From Membranipora membranacea (taxonomy: Eukaryota > Bryozoa > Gymnolaemata > Cheilostomatida > Membraniporidae), in assembly GCA_914767715.1 (NCBI GenBank), contig OU612065.1, forward strand, positions 39,744,001-39,808,000: a stretch of DNA of 64,000 bases, in the 5' to 3' direction. The stretch's first letter is position 1. Each line of letters begins with the position of its first letter. The notes under the pieces are model-generated. The model ran no database searches and was not told the DNA's origin. It was given only the letters and a program-made list of their open reading frames with translations. Made by a program: the position numbers and the translations under genes. Positions 37,968-50,379 of this stretch are shown in pieces.

Positions 37968-39203
37968 TTGATTCTTTTCCACTTTTACAACATAAAAACA
38001 ACATGTTATATTCTTCGCTCTACCATCAATATGAGCTGCGTGAAGTGAATTTTTGGGGATCAGCTCAGCACAACACCCCCCCCCCCCTTCTTCGCCCCCC
38101 CCCCCAATTATTCCTAAACGGCAGAATATGCAAGCTTGTGTATTGCGACGAAAAAGAAGACGAAAAGTGCAATTTTTGAGAAGATATATTCAGGAAAATT
38201 CTGCGTTTTGTGTCAATCCCCATTTTAATTTGGCAGCAGCGATCCTTGAGAAGCTCAGCGTAGGGGATCGCTGGTACTATCAGAGGTTTGTCCCCCATGC
38301 CAAGAAGAGGATGCCGAAAAGATGCTAGACCGGTGCTGCATTGCTATCACTTTTGGTCAATACTCAAGAAATGATAACCAGTAGGAGAGCTATCGAAATT
38401 GGAAAATTGCAGCAGCCATTATAGGCTATTGTTATTGACAACACAAATTATGACTTTTAGGCTGTAATCCTGATAATGGCTGGTGTTCACTAGTTAGGTT
38501 AAGTGTGTCGATGTGCACATAATTACCAAAATCCAGCCGCAGACATCAGATTTTGCTAACTAAACAGGTATAGATTTCATAAAATCAGAATATCTGTGGC
38601 TGTACGATGGATCACACACGAGTGTCACATTGTAATTCCCTTGGCCTACAGTCCAGTCTAGTGCTTAGATCACTGCTGGTACTGTCACAATCAAACCAAA
38701 GAGTAACTTACCAGAGCCCGCTACTTGCAGCCAGCTTACAACTTGCGCTTTTAATCCTGCGCTGTGAGTGCGGCGTTTAGTCCGACAGAATGTTAAACAA
38801 TGGAGCTAAGCGTGATGTCGCGTCAAGATGATTGTTGCCACAGAGTTCATAGCATGCTACAATGTCTCCGCAAAAAGTCCAATGCCGTTAAAAGATGCTT
38901 GTATGAGCCATCAAACCCGGCAGCATGGTTGAAACCTGGCAGCCAAACCAACCAGTCCCTCCTCAAATAAAATCAAAAAGGTAAGTTGCATACTAACAAT
39001 GTTATGGAAGAGAAATCTATGTTCTATAATAGATGAAAGATATAATGAAGAAGGAGAACTATGATTCTGTTGTCAAATAGAGAAACAAGTTAAAATGTCT
39101 AGGAATAAGACTATAAACATGGAAATCAAAACAAGAGTTGCATGCCCTTGTTTAGTTATTCCTGCATCCAAGCATAAAACTGCTAAAATTAATCCCCATA
39201 ATT

Positions 39204-39323
39204 GTCTACGGCCATATCACGTTGAAAACGCCAGTTCTCGTCCGATCACTGAAGCTAAGCAACGTCGAGCCCAGTTAGTACTTGGATGGGTGACCGCCTG
39301 GGAATACTGGGTGCTGTAGACTT
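39204..39323 (+). rRNA. 5S rRNA (U28)
   Basis: Consensus copy. The spacer has one extra A near 40182 (TCAAAGATG). Confidence 0.97.
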
Positions 39324-40560
39324 TTGATTCTTTTCCACTTTTACAACATAAAAACAACATGTTATATTCTTCGCTCTACCATCAATATGAGCTGCGTGAA
39401 GTGAATTTTTGGGGATCAGCTCAGCACAACACCCCCCCCCCCCTTCTTCGCCCCCCCCCCAATTATTCCTAAACGGCAGAATATGCAAGCTTGTGTATTG
39501 CGACGAAAAAGAAGACGAAAAGTGCAATTTTTGAGAAGATAAGTTCAGGAAAATTCTGCGTTTTGTGTCAATCCCCATTTTAATTTGGCAGCAGCGATCC
39601 TTGAGAAGCTCAGCGTAGGGGATCGCTGGTACTATCAGAGGTTTGTCCCCCATGCCAAGAAGAGGATGCCGGAAAAGATGCTAGACCGGTGCTGCATTGC
39701 TATCACTTTTGGTCAATACTCAAGAAATGATAACCAGTAGGAGAGCTATCGAAATTGGAAAATTGCAGCAGCCATTATAGGCTATTGTTATTGACAACAC
39801 AAATTATGACTTTTAGGCTGTAATCCTGATAATGGCTGGTGTTCACTAGTTAGGTTAAGTGTGTCGATGTGCACATAATTACCAAAATCCAGCCGCAGAC
39901 ATCAGATTTTGCTAACTAAACAGGTATAGATTTCATAAAATCAGAATATCTGTGGCTGTACGATGGATCACACACGAGTGTCACATTGTAATTCCCTTGG
40001 CCTACAGTCCAGTCTAGTGCTTAGATCACTGCTGGTACTGTCACAATCAAACCAAAGAGTAACTTACCAGAGCCCGCTACTTGCAGCCAGCTTACAACTT
40101 GCGCTTTTAATCCTGCGCTGTGAGTGCGGCGTTTAGTCCGACAGAATGTTAAACAATGGAGCTAAGCGTGATGTCGCGTCAAAGATGATTGTTGCCACAG
40201 AGTTCATAGCATGCTACAATGTCTCCGCAAAAAGTCCAATGCCGTTAAAAGATGCTTGTATGAGCCATCAAACCCGGCAGCATGGTTGAAACCTGGCAGC
40301 CAAACCAACCAGTCCCTCCTCAAATAAAATCAAAAAGGTAAGTTGCATACTAACAATGTTATGGAAGAGAAATATATGTTCTATAATAGATGAAAGATAT
40401 AATGAAGAAGGAGAACTATGATTCTGTTGTCAAATAGAGAAACAAGTTAAAATGTCTAGGAATAAGACTATAAACATGGAAATCAAAACAAGAGTTGCAT
40501 GCCCTTGTTTAGTTATTCCTGCATCCAAGCATAAAACTGCTAAAATTAATCCCCATAATT

Positions 40561-40680
40561 GTCTACGGCCATATCACGTTGAAAACGCCAGTTCTCGTCC
40601 GATCACTGAAGCTAAGCAACGTCGAGCCCAGTTAGTACTTGGATGGGTGACCGCCTGGGAATACTGGGTGCTGTAGACTT
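40561..40680 (+). rRNA. 5S rRNA (U29)
   Basis: Consensus copy; shares a spacer change (GATAAGTTC near 40896) with U28. Confidence 0.97.
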
Positions 40681-41914
40681 TTGATTCTTTTCCACTTTTA
40701 CAACATAAAAACAACATGTTATATTCTTCGCTCTACCATCAATATGAGCTGCGTGAAGTGAATTTTTGGGGATCAGCTCAGCACAACACCCCCCCCCTTC
40801 TTCGCCCCCCCCCCCAATTATTCCTAAACGGCAGAATATGCAAGCTTGTGTATTGCGACGAAAAAGAAGACGAAAAGTGCAATTTTTGAGAAGATAAGTT
40901 CAGGAAAATTCTGCGTTTTGTGTCAATCCCCATTTTAATTTGGCAGCAGCGATCCTTGAGAAGCTCAGCGTAGGGGATCGCTGGTACTATCAGAGGTTTG
41001 TCCCCCATGCCAAGAAGAGGATGCCGGAAAAGATGCTAGACCGGTGCTGCATTGCTATCACTTTTGGTCAATACTCAAGAAATGATAACCAGTAGGAGAG
41101 CTATCGAAATTGGAAAATTGCAGCAGCCATTATAGGCTATTGTTATTGACAACACAAATTATGACTTTTAGGCTGTAATCCTGATAATGGCTGGTGTTCA
41201 CTAGTTAGGTTAAGTGTGTCGATGTGCACATAATTACCAAAATCCAGCCGCAGACATCAGATTTTGCTAACTAAACAGGTATAGATTTCATAAAATCAGA
41301 ATATCTGTGGCTGTACGATGGATCACACACGAGTGTCACATTGTAATTCCCTTGGCCTACAGTCCAGTCTAGTGCTTAGATCACTGCTGGTACTGTCACA
41401 ATCAAACCAAAGAGTAACTTACCAGAGCCCGCTACTTGCAGCCAGCTTACAACTTGCGCTTTTAATCCTGCGCTGTGAGTGCGGCGTTTAGTCCGACAGA
41501 ATGTTAAACAATGGAGCTAAGCGTGATGTCGCGTCAAGATGATTGTTGCCACAGAGTTCATAGCATGCTACAATGTCTCCGCAAAAAGTCCAATGCCGTT
41601 AAAAGATGCTTGTATGAGCCATCAAACCCGGCAGCATGGTTGAAACCTGGCAGCCAAACCAACCAGTCCCTCCTCAAATAAAATCAAAAAGGTAAGTTGC
41701 ATACTAACAATGTTATGGAAGAGAAATATATGTTCTATAATAGATGAAAGATATAATGAAGAAGGAGAACTATGATTCTGTTGTCAAATAGAGAAACAAG
41801 TTAAAATGTCTAGGAATAAGACTATAAACATGGAAATCAAAACAAGAGTTGCATGCCCTTGTTTAGTTATTCCTTCATCCAAGCATAAAACTGCTAAAAT
41901 TAATCCCCATAATT

Positions 41915-42034
41915 GTCTACGGCCATATCACGTTGAAAACGCCAGTTCTCGTCCGATCACTGAAGCTAAGCAACGTCGAGCCCAGTTAGTACTTGGATGG
42001 GTGACCGCCTGGGAATACTGGGTGCTGTAGACTT
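41915..42034 (+). rRNA. 5S rRNA with altered terminator (U30)
   Basis: The gene body is consensus, but the first T4 run is TTTC (C at 42036). Termination would depend on the next T4 at 42042-42045, giving a 3'-extended precursor. Confidence 0.96.
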
Positions 42035-43269
42035 TCGATTCTTTTCCACTTTTACAACATAAAAACAACATGTTATATTCTTCGCTCTACCATCAATATG
42101 AGCTGCGTGAAGTGAATTTTTGGGGATCAGCTCAGCACAACACCCCCCCCCCTTCTTCGCCCCCCCCCCCAATTATTCCTAAACGGCAGAATATGCAAGC
42201 TTGTGTATTGCGACGAAAAAGAAGACGAAAAGTGCAATTTTTGAGAAGATAAAGTCAGGAAAATTCTGCGTTTTGTGTCAATCCCCATTTTAATTTGGCA
42301 GCAGCGATCCTTGAGAAGCTCAGCGTAGGGGATCGCTGGTACTATCAGAGGTTTGTCCCCCATGCCAAGAAGAGGATGCCGGAAAAGATGCTAGACCGGT
42401 GCTGCATTGCTATCACTTTTGGTCAATACTCAAGAAATGATAACCAGTAGGAGAGCTATCGAAATTGGAAAATTGCAGCAGCCATTATAGGCTATTGTTA
42501 TTGACAACACAAATTATGACTTTTAGGCTGTAATCCTGATAATGGCTGGTGTTCACTAGTTAGGTTAAGTGTGTCGATGTGCACATAATTACCAAAATCC
42601 AGCCGCAGACATCAGATTTTGCTAACTAAACAGGTATAGATTTCATAAAATCAGAATATCTGTGGCTGTACGATGGATCACACACGAGTGTCACATTGTA
42701 ATTCCCTTGGCCTACAGTCCAGTCTAGTGCTTAGATCACTGCTGGTACTGTCACAATCAAACCAAAGAGTAACTTACCAGAGCCCGCTACTTGCAGCCAG
42801 CTTACAACTTGCGCTTTTAATCCTGCGCTGTGAGTGCGGCGTTTAGTCCGACAGAATGTTAAACAATGGAGCTAAGCGTGATGTCGCGTCAAGATGATTG
42901 TTGCCACAGAGTTCATAGCATGCTACAATGTCTCCGCAAAAAGTCCAATGCCGTTAAAAGATGCTTGTATGAGCCATCAAACCCGGCAGCATGGTTGAAA
43001 CCTGGCAGCCAAACCAACCAGTCCCTCCTCAAATAAAATCAAAAAGGTAAGTTGCATACTAACAATGTTATGGAAGAGAAATATATGTTCTATAATAGAT
43101 GAAAGATATAATGAAGAAGGAGAACTATGATTCTGTTGTCAAATAGAGAAACAAGTTAAAATGTCTAGGAATAAGACTATAAACATGGAAATCAAAACAA
43201 GAGTTGCATGCCCTTGTTTAGTTATTCCTGCATCCAAGCATAAAACTGCTAAAATTAATCCCCATAATT

Positions 43270-43389
43270 GTCTACGGCCATATCACGTTGAAAACGCCAG
43301 TTCTCGTCCGATCACTGAAGCTAAGCAACGTCGAGCCCAGTTAGTACTTGGATGGGTGACCGCCTGGGAATACTGGGTGCTGTAGACTT
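43270..43389 (+). rRNA. 5S rRNA (U31)
   Basis: Consensus copy in the shortest left-block unit (1351 bp, C9/C8). Shares private changes with U25. Confidence 0.97.
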
Positions 43390-44620
43390 TTGATTCTTTT
43401 CCACTTTTACAACATAAAAACAACATGTTATATTCTTCGCTCTACCATCAATATGAGCTGCGTGAAGTGAATTTTTGGGGATCAGCTCAGCACAACACCC
43501 CCCCCCTTCTTCGCCCCCCCCAATTATTCCTAAACGGCAGAATATGCAAGCTTGTGTATTGCGACGAAAAAGAAGACGAAAAGTGCAATTTTTGAGAAGT
43601 TAAATTCAGGAAAATTCTGCGTTTTGTGTCAATCCCCATTTTAATTTGGCAGCAGCGATCCTTGAGAAGCTCAGCGTAGGGGATCGCTGGTTTTATCAGA
43701 GGTTTGTCCCCCATGCCAAGAAGAGGATGCCGGAAAAGATGCTAGACCGGTGCTGCATTGCTATCACTTTTGGTCAATACTCAAGAAATGATAACCAGTA
43801 GGAGAGCTATCGAAATTGGAAAATTGCAGCAGCCATTATAGGCTATTGTTATTGACAACACAAATTATGACTTTTAGGCTGTAATCCTGATAATGGCTGG
43901 TGTTCACTAGTTAGGTTAAGTGTGTCGATGTGCACATAATTACCAAAATCCAGCCGCAGACATCAGATTTTGCTAACTAAACAGGTATAGACTTCATAAA
44001 ATCAGATTATCTGTGGCTGTACGATGGATCACACACGAGTGTCACATTGTAATTCCCTTGGCCTACAGTCCAGTCTAGTGCTTAGATCACTGCTGGTACT
44101 GTCACAATCAAACCAAAGAGTAACTTACCAGAGCCCGCTACTTGCAGCCAGCTTACAACTTGCGCTTTTAATCCTGCGCTGTGAGTGCGGCGTTTAGTCC
44201 GACAGAATGTTAAACAATGGAGCTAAGCGTGATGTCGCGTCAAGATGATTGTTGCCACAGAGTTCATAGCATGCTACAATGTCTCCGCAAAAAGTCCAAT
44301 GCCGTTAAAAGATGCTTGTATGAGCCATCAAACCCGGCAGCATGGTTGAAACCTGGCAGCCAAACCAACCAGTCCCTCCTCAAATAAAATCAAAAAGGTA
44401 AGTTGCATACTAACAATGTTATGGAAGAGAAATATATGTTCTATAATAGATGAAAGATATAATGAAGAAGGAGAACTATGATTCTGTTGTCAAATAGAGA
44501 AACAAGTTAAAATGTCTAGGAATAAGACTATAAACATGGAAATCAAAACAAGAGTTGCATGCCCTTGTTTAGTTATTCCTGCATCCAAGCATAAAACTGC
44601 TAAAATTAATCCCCATAATT

Positions 44621-44740
44621 GTCTACGGCCATATCACGTTGAAAACGCCAGTTCTCGTCCGATCACTGAAGCTAAGCAACGTCGAGCCCAGTTAGTACTT
44701 GGATGGGTGACCGCCTGGGAATACTGGGTGCTGTAGACTT
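44621..44740 (+). rRNA. 5S rRNA (U32, spacer interrupted by the LINE)
   Basis: Consensus copy. The LINE lies 556 bp downstream of its 3' end, so the gene and its terminators are untouched. Confidence 0.97.
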
Positions 44741-45296
44741 TTGATTCTTTTCCACTTTTACAACATAAAAACAACATGTTATATTCTTCGCTCTACCATC
44801 AATATGAGCTGCGTGAAGTGAATTTTTGGGGATCAGCTCAGCACAACACCCCCCCCCTTCTTCGCCCCCCCCCCCCAATTATTCCTAAACGGCAGAATAT
44901 GCAAGCTTGTGTATTGCGACGAAAAAGAAGACGAAAAGTGCAATTTTTGAGAAGATAAATTCAGGAAAATTCTGCGTTTTGTGTCAATCCCCATTTTAAT
45001 TTGGCAGCAGCGATCCTTGAGAAGCTCAGCGTAGGGGATCGCTGGTACTATCAGAGGTTTGTCCCCCATGCCAAGAAGAGGATGCCGGAAAAGATGCTAG
45101 ACCGGTGCTGCATTGCTATCACTTTTGGTCAATACTCAAGAAATGATAACCAGTAGGAGAGCTATCGAAATTGGAAAATTGCAGCAGCCATTATAGGCTA
45201 TTGTTATTGACAACACAAATTATGACTTTTAGGCTGTAATCCTGATAATGGCTGGTGTTCACTAGTTAGGTTAAGTGTGTCGATGTGCACATAATT

Positions 45297-45779
45297 TCTA
45301 AAATTATTGCACATATTTTTTGCTTGGCTCATTACCCTGTATTACTTGAACGCGCGAGAAGCACCAGCCCCGGCAGAAATCATCACACGATTTCTGGCCG
45401 GCGGGGAGAGGATTATCTTTGACTTTTCTGATTCAGCAGATCAAGGTAACAATTTAATTCAACTATATCTTGTGATTAATTCTCTTGGAATAATTTAATA
45501 ATTTGAATCCTCAGCTTTCACTTGGCTTTTCGAGTGGAACACTCCTCAGCACTTATATTGAGCTGTAATTTCACTGCTTTTTTTCACTCCCTCCGTTTTG
45601 GCGGGAAAGTTTCTTTGTGCAATTTGCATTTAGCTCTTGCAGCACACATTTGGCCTAGTTTAGGCACTCCTCTTTTTTTCACTCCCTCCATTTTGGCGGG
45701 AAATTTTCTTTGTGCAATTTGCACAAAGCTCTTGCAGCTTACGTTTGGCCTAGTTTAGGCACTTCTCTTTTTTCCCATC
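45297..45779 (+). promoter_or_regulatory. LINE 5' UTR / internal promoter region
   Basis: 483 bp ahead of ORF1. It holds a hairpin (CAGAAATC 45374-45381 with GATTTCTG 45389-45396) and a pair of 95-bp repeats. LINEs of this class carry an internal promoter here; no specific promoter motif could be identified. A 63-codon open frame at 45307-45498 has no recognisable domain. Confidence 0.5.
45581..45770 (+). repeat. Two 95-bp direct repeats (5' UTR monomers)
   Basis: Copies 45581-45675 and 45676-45770 both run from TTTCACTCCCTCC through TTTTGGCGGGAAA and TTTGTGCAATTTGCA to GGCCTAGTTTAGGCACT. They differ by scattered substitutions. TTTTGGCGGGAAA resembles an E2F-type site, but that is only a motif resemblance. 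Tandem 5' monomers acting as promoters are known in other LINEs. Confidence 0.85.
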
Positions 45780-46859
45780 ATGATTCTTTCTGCTGTCATC
45801 CAAAAGTGCTGCAAGTCTACTGATTTGGTATCACTTTTTTTTGCTGATCTAAAAAAGTACACGCCTCTCTCCAAAGTTAAGTCTGCCGTTCCCATTGGGG
45901 ATGGCATTGAAGTTAGTTTTATTGATCAGACCAGTTTGTCGGAATTCCTTGCAAGTGCTCCTGTTGAGTGGAATATACGTTCAGAGCTCAAGAAGGAGCT
46001 GCTCCTAACCATTTCCCCTCAGTTTGGAGAGGGTCACTCTTTGGTCCCTGATGAGGCTATGTGGGCAGCTATGTCCACATACGGCAAAGTTTTAAAGGGT
46101 AGACGGATGAGGTTCAAAGAGTTCCCAACCATTGAGAATGGTGTGAGACAGTTTGTCATAGAGCCCAAGAAGGGGTTAATCATTCCAGGGTCGGTCAGGT
46201 TTAACAAATCAGGGTTCAGGATCGCGTATCGAGACCAGGTCAGAACTTGCTTCAAGTGCCATTCCACAGCCCATATCGCTAGGGACTGTCCCTTTGACTA
46301 TTGTACCATTTGCCATCTGACTGGCCACACTAACGAGGAGTGCGATAGAGTAAAGGTGTGTAGTATTTGCAAGCAAAAGGGTCATAGCTATGACCTTTGT
46401 GATCTTTTGGACAAAGATAGTACAGTTGCTTTAAACAAAACATGGACTAAAAAAGAATCAAGTAAACAAAATCTTCCGGCCATCGGCCATATGACACCTT
46501 TAACCAGGAAGTATTTCGATTCTAACCCTAACTCCAAATCTAAAGATAACTCTAGTACTAACCCACACCCAACAGATTCGAGATCAGATTCACCACCCAA
46601 ACCCAACGTATGGGCAAGCCCGGCAGCCGCCACCTCCATCTCCCAGTCCCAGTCGATTGAGTCCACCCAGGCAGCAGGGACAGAGGAAGTTGCCCTCTCT
46701 TCTGATGAGTCTTTCGAAAATGATTCTTTGCAGATTGACGTAGATAGCGATAACATCACTAGCAACAATGCCAAAAGGACATCCTCTGTTCTGGATGGGG
46801 AGGGGGAAAAGGGGGTCACAGAACTAAAGAAAAAGCCAAACGTGGCGACAGATGACTGA
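45780..46859 (+). CDS. LINE ORF1 protein (RNA-binding, three CCHC zinc knuckles)
   Basis: An intact 359-codon frame whose ATG lies 9 bp after the 5' UTR repeats. ORF1 proteins coat the element's RNA and act as chaperones in the retrotransposition particle. Residues about 30-110 may be an RRM-like fold. Three C-x2-C-x4-H-x4-C knuckles follow in series: C157/C160/H165/C170, C175/C178/H183/C188 and C194/C197/H202/C207. The stretch before them (GFRIAYRDQVRTCFKC) is typical of LINE ORF1 and Gag-like proteins. The C-terminal 150 residues are Ser/Asn/Asp-rich and probably disordered. ORF2 starts 130 bp downstream in another frame. No stop or frameshift is seen, consistent with a young copy. The knuckles are certain; the RRM is inference. 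Confidence 0.88.
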   Translation: MILSAVIQKCCKSTDLVSLFFADLKKYTPLSKVKSAVPIGDGIEVSFIDQTSLSEFLASAPVEWNIRSELKKELLLTISPQFGEGHSLVPDEAMWAAMSTYGKVLKGRRMRFKEFPTIENGVRQFVIEPKKGLIIPGSVRFNKSGFRIAYRDQVRTCFKCHSTAHIARDCPFDYCTICHLTGHTNEECDRVKVCSICKQKGHSYDLCDLLDKDSTVALNKTWTKKESSKQNLPAIGHMTPLTRKYFDSNPNSKSKDNSSTNPHPTDSRSDSPPKPNVWASPAAATSISQSQSIESTQAAGTEEVALSSDESFENDSLQIDVDSDNITSNNAKRTSSVLDGEGEKGVTELKKKPNVATDD

Positions 46860-46989
46860 AATTTTTTTTTTCCCCAGTCCACCCTCCACTTAAAAAACCC
46901 CTCAGAGCTCCCTTTTTTTTTTCTGGAGTTTTCTCCGCATCCTTCTTTTAAGCTTTCATAAACTAAACAACTCCTTCTTCAATCTATCT

Positions 46990-49900
46990 ATGGCCGAGGT
47001 ACTTAGAGTATCCTCTTTAAATGTTCGAGGCATAGCAGAATTTAAAAAAAAGACAAAAAGCAATATCTATTCTCGAAAAACTTAACTCTGATATCTTTTT
47101 AATTCAAGAGACTCATTTAGAAACCTGTAGAGAATGGAAAGGTAAATCTTTCTTTAACTTTCTCACTTCACGTTCTGCCGGGGTGGTGATCCTTTTTAAA
47201 CCCAATTTTTCAGGCGTCATAGACAATTTTTTTTCCAATAATGACGGCCGAATCTGCTACGTAGACTTTTCTTTTGACAACAAACAAATCAGAGTTATCT
47301 GTGTTTACGCACCAAATATACCAGCGGACAGGAAGATTTTTTTTTCAACTACACTTCCACCTTTTTTTTCTTCGTCCAAAATGAACATCATTGCTGGGGA
47401 TATGAACTGCGTGAGCTCAATTCATTACGACACCTTGGGTCATACCAGAGGAGAGGTCCTGGTAGGCTCTTCTGAGTTAGAATCGCTAGTTATATCTTTC
47501 GGTTGCTCTGATCCATATAGAAGACCACCAGGAGCTTTAAAAAACGAATTTACCTGGTTTTCGGGTAGTGCTGCGTCAGCCAGCAGACTCGACAAATTTT
47601 TTGTTCCCAGAGATTGTGCCTCTTCTATTAAATCTGAATTTTTTCCATATTCCGATCATAAAATCCTACACTGCTCCATCAAAATCAATACAAGCACAAT
47701 TGCCCCTGGTAAATCCTTTTGGAAACTTAATAATTCAATACTACAAGATGACGTTTACATTGACTTAATTAAAAACCTAATAGAGGATTGCAGATCACTA
47801 CGCCTCGCTTTTAAAACAGTCGGGGAATGGTGGGACGACATTAAAGAAAGAATTAAAAAGGTAACAATTAAACACTGCGCTTTCAGAAAGCGAGAGCGCC
47901 ATGAAATGGAAGACGATTTAAAAAATAAATTAGAAATGGAAACCGATCTGAACGAAATAATACACCTTAAAAGAGAACTGGAAGAACTTTATGACGAGAA
48001 ATTAAAATCTCTTTTTGTAAGATCCAGGATAGAGGCAGACTTGCATGACGAAAAGTGCTCCTCTTTTTTCTACGAGAGACTTAAAGAAAGACAAGTTAAA
48101 AAAGATATTAAAAAAATAACCGACCCGCATACCAATCTAAAGTTCACAGATAATACCAATATCACCAGAGTTTTTGAATCTTTCTATAAAGATTTATACA
48201 CCACTAAACAATGCAATCCACATTTTCAAACTCAGATCCTGCACCGAGTGTCACCTAAAGGGCAGGAAAATAACGAGTTTGCTATAAATAGGGAAACGTT
48301 AAAACACATAGTCTCGTCAATGAAAAATAATAAAACTCCAGGCATGGACGGTTTAACGGCAGAATTTTACAAATTTTTTTTTGATGACATACAGGACATA
48401 TTAGTTGAAGTCTATACTGAAATAAACACCAAAAATACAGTTCCTAAGTCTATGACGAAGGCAGTAACCACTGTGATTCCAAAAAAATCAAACTGTGAAA
48501 CACCAGCAGACTATAGACCAATCACATTATTAAACATTGATTATAAAATTCTCACCAAATACCTAAACAAAGTATATTTTTCTGAATTCCTAAAATCTAA
48601 TATTTCATCAGAGCAGCTTTGCGCAGTTCCTGAGAGGAACATTCATAATGGGAACATCTTCATTCGGGATGTCATCACCTTCTGTAAAAATAAAAACCAA
48701 GCTGGGATCCTTATGTCTCCAGACCAGAAGAAAGCCTTTGATCTAGTAAACAGGGACTTTCTTTTCAGGGTCATGGAGGGCTTCAACTTCAATACTGAAG
48801 TCCTTAAAATGGTTAGAACACTTTACCAGAATACTACCACCTCTGTCCAAATAAATGGCCACCTTTCTGAAGACATTAAACTACAGAGAGGGGTAAGACA
48901 AGGGTGCCCACTTTCACCATCTCTGTACGTTATTTATGTAGAGTCTTTTCTTTTATATATACACAGCCAAACGGCTTTCAGGGGTATCCCTTTAACCACA
49001 AACAAAGTAGCTAAAGTTACCGCCTATGCAGACGATCTTCTTTTTTTTTGCCAAGATAACGCCGATGTAGAATATATTTTTTCTTTTTTTGATCACATCC
49101 GGCAGGCTACAGGCAGCGAGTTAAATAGAGCCAAAACTCAGCTTTTGGCTTTGGGTACAGCGGAACTAACCAACGAGTACGCTGTCGATGAGATAAAAGT
49201 GTGTGGAATCATTTTTAAAGATACCGACGGCCAAGAAATGGAAAGAATTAATATGTTAGAATGCATCCGAAAGTTAAAAAGTAAAATAAACTTCTTTCAG
49301 ACTATTCCCTGTACCATCAGGGGAAAGTCATAATAGTTAATACAATATTGTACCCAATAATATTTTACATGGCACACACCTTTTTACCCAGTGCAATACA
49401 CACAGCTCTCATGAAAAAGCTTGCCTTTTCTCTGATCTACGGAGAAGGAAAAACAGAATTAATTAAAAGACAGTTCATAGAACTGGCAAAAGAAAAAGGA
49501 GGCATGGGCTTATATGAACTGAAATCCTACTGTGAGGCAACTTACCTGCAGGATAACCTATGCCTACCTGTACAAGAGTCCTTCGAACACCAAAGACTTG
49601 ATCTTTTTTTGTATTTTTTCTCTTTCTGGACAAGAAATCTGTTTCCACATACATATACTAAAAACAGTGCACACTGCTTCAAACTTCTGGACCAATATAA
49701 AAAAGCACAAACTGTACTAGCTAAAATAGACGAAAAATCTAAAGACATTCTTAAAATAAGCCTTGTGTCAACCAATCAACTTTATCAATTTATCATAGAA
49801 GAGGGTGATCTCTTACCCATTAAAATTCATACAAACCGAGAGTTAAATGAAATTGAGAAAACCCGATTAATTAAGATATGGAACAATTATAAAGTGTCAT

Positions 49901-50379
49901 CACAAAATTCCAGCTTTATGTGGAAAACAGCCATGAATGGCATAGTAAATGGAGCCACCCTTTTAAAATGGAAAATACAAGGAGTGAAGACAACTTGTAA
50001 CTTTTGCATAAAACCAGAAACAGAGACATTAGAACATGTATTTGAATCATGCAGTTCCCTCCAGGTGACAAGAAATATAATGATAGAATCTGTTAAAAAG
50101 CTGGGAACACACATTAATGCGGATAAAAACAACAAGCAAATCCTTTTCTGTTTAGGTTTGACCCCTAAGGACCAGGGAGACACCATCAATAAGAACGTGT
50201 TTGAATATGTAGCAGAGTGCAATAGGAAGATATGGAACAGCAGGCATGAAATAGTTTTTGAGAGAGCGGATAGGGAAAATAAGATAATTGAAATAGAAAG
50301 GAAAATAAAAGCATTTAGTGACTTCTTCTGCAACGAGAGAATAGTCCAAGAAAGTAACTTAAAATGTAAGGGCAGGTGA
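46990..50379 (+). pseudogene. LINE ORF2: APE endonuclease-reverse transcriptase, two frameshifts
   Basis: About 1,130 codons across three frames. Endonuclease motifs: SLNVRG after the ATG, LIQETHL (catalytic Glu 47108-47110), VYAPN, AGDMNC, SRLDKF and YSDHKI. Reverse transcriptase motifs: TPGMDGLTAEFY, ADYRPITLLN, PDQKKAFD (Asp 48722-48724, 48740-48742), RGVRQGCPLSP, YADD (49025-49036) and LNRAKTQ. A C-terminal Cys/His motif lies at 49996-50052 (Cys, Cys, His, Cys codons at 49996, 50005, 50035, 50050). Break 1 is an apparent extra base in the A8 run 47044-47051, before the catalytic Glu. Break 2 is an apparent missing base near 49318-49323 in a G4A3 stretch, after the RT core. Both are at short homopolymers, so true mutation and sequencing error are both possible. 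If real, this copy cannot make full ORF2 protein. The protein would nick DNA and prime reverse transcription at the target. Confidence 0.88.

Larger units (their letters stand above)
2395..45296 (+). repeat. 5S rDNA tandem array, left block (U1-U32, subtype A)
   Basis: Thirty-one complete head-to-tail units plus the part of U32 left of the LINE, with period 1351-1362 bp, each holding one 5S gene on the + strand. Units are near-identical, mostly differing by scattered single bases and the length of a paired C-tract. All carry subtype A bases in the spacer, for example CACAATCAAACCAAAGAG and ACTCAAGAAAT. The block begins abruptly at 2395, at the terminus of the TIR element, and is interrupted at 45296 by the LINE. 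Confidence 0.97.

Noticed and set aside
38053-38328. 91-codon + strand open frame in U27
   Set aside because: It is longer only because of a local base change; low complexity from the C-tract and basic codons, and absent from other units.
2395-45296. CRISPR array
   Set aside because: The period is 1.35 kb, units contain 5S rRNA genes, and there are no short direct repeats with unique spacers.
45307-45758. Small open frames in the LINE 5' UTR
   Set aside because: No domain, and the second simply translates the 95-bp direct repeats.
46388-46882. Minus-strand open frame opposite ORF1
   Set aside because: Shadow of the Ser/Asp-rich ORF1 tail; no domain.
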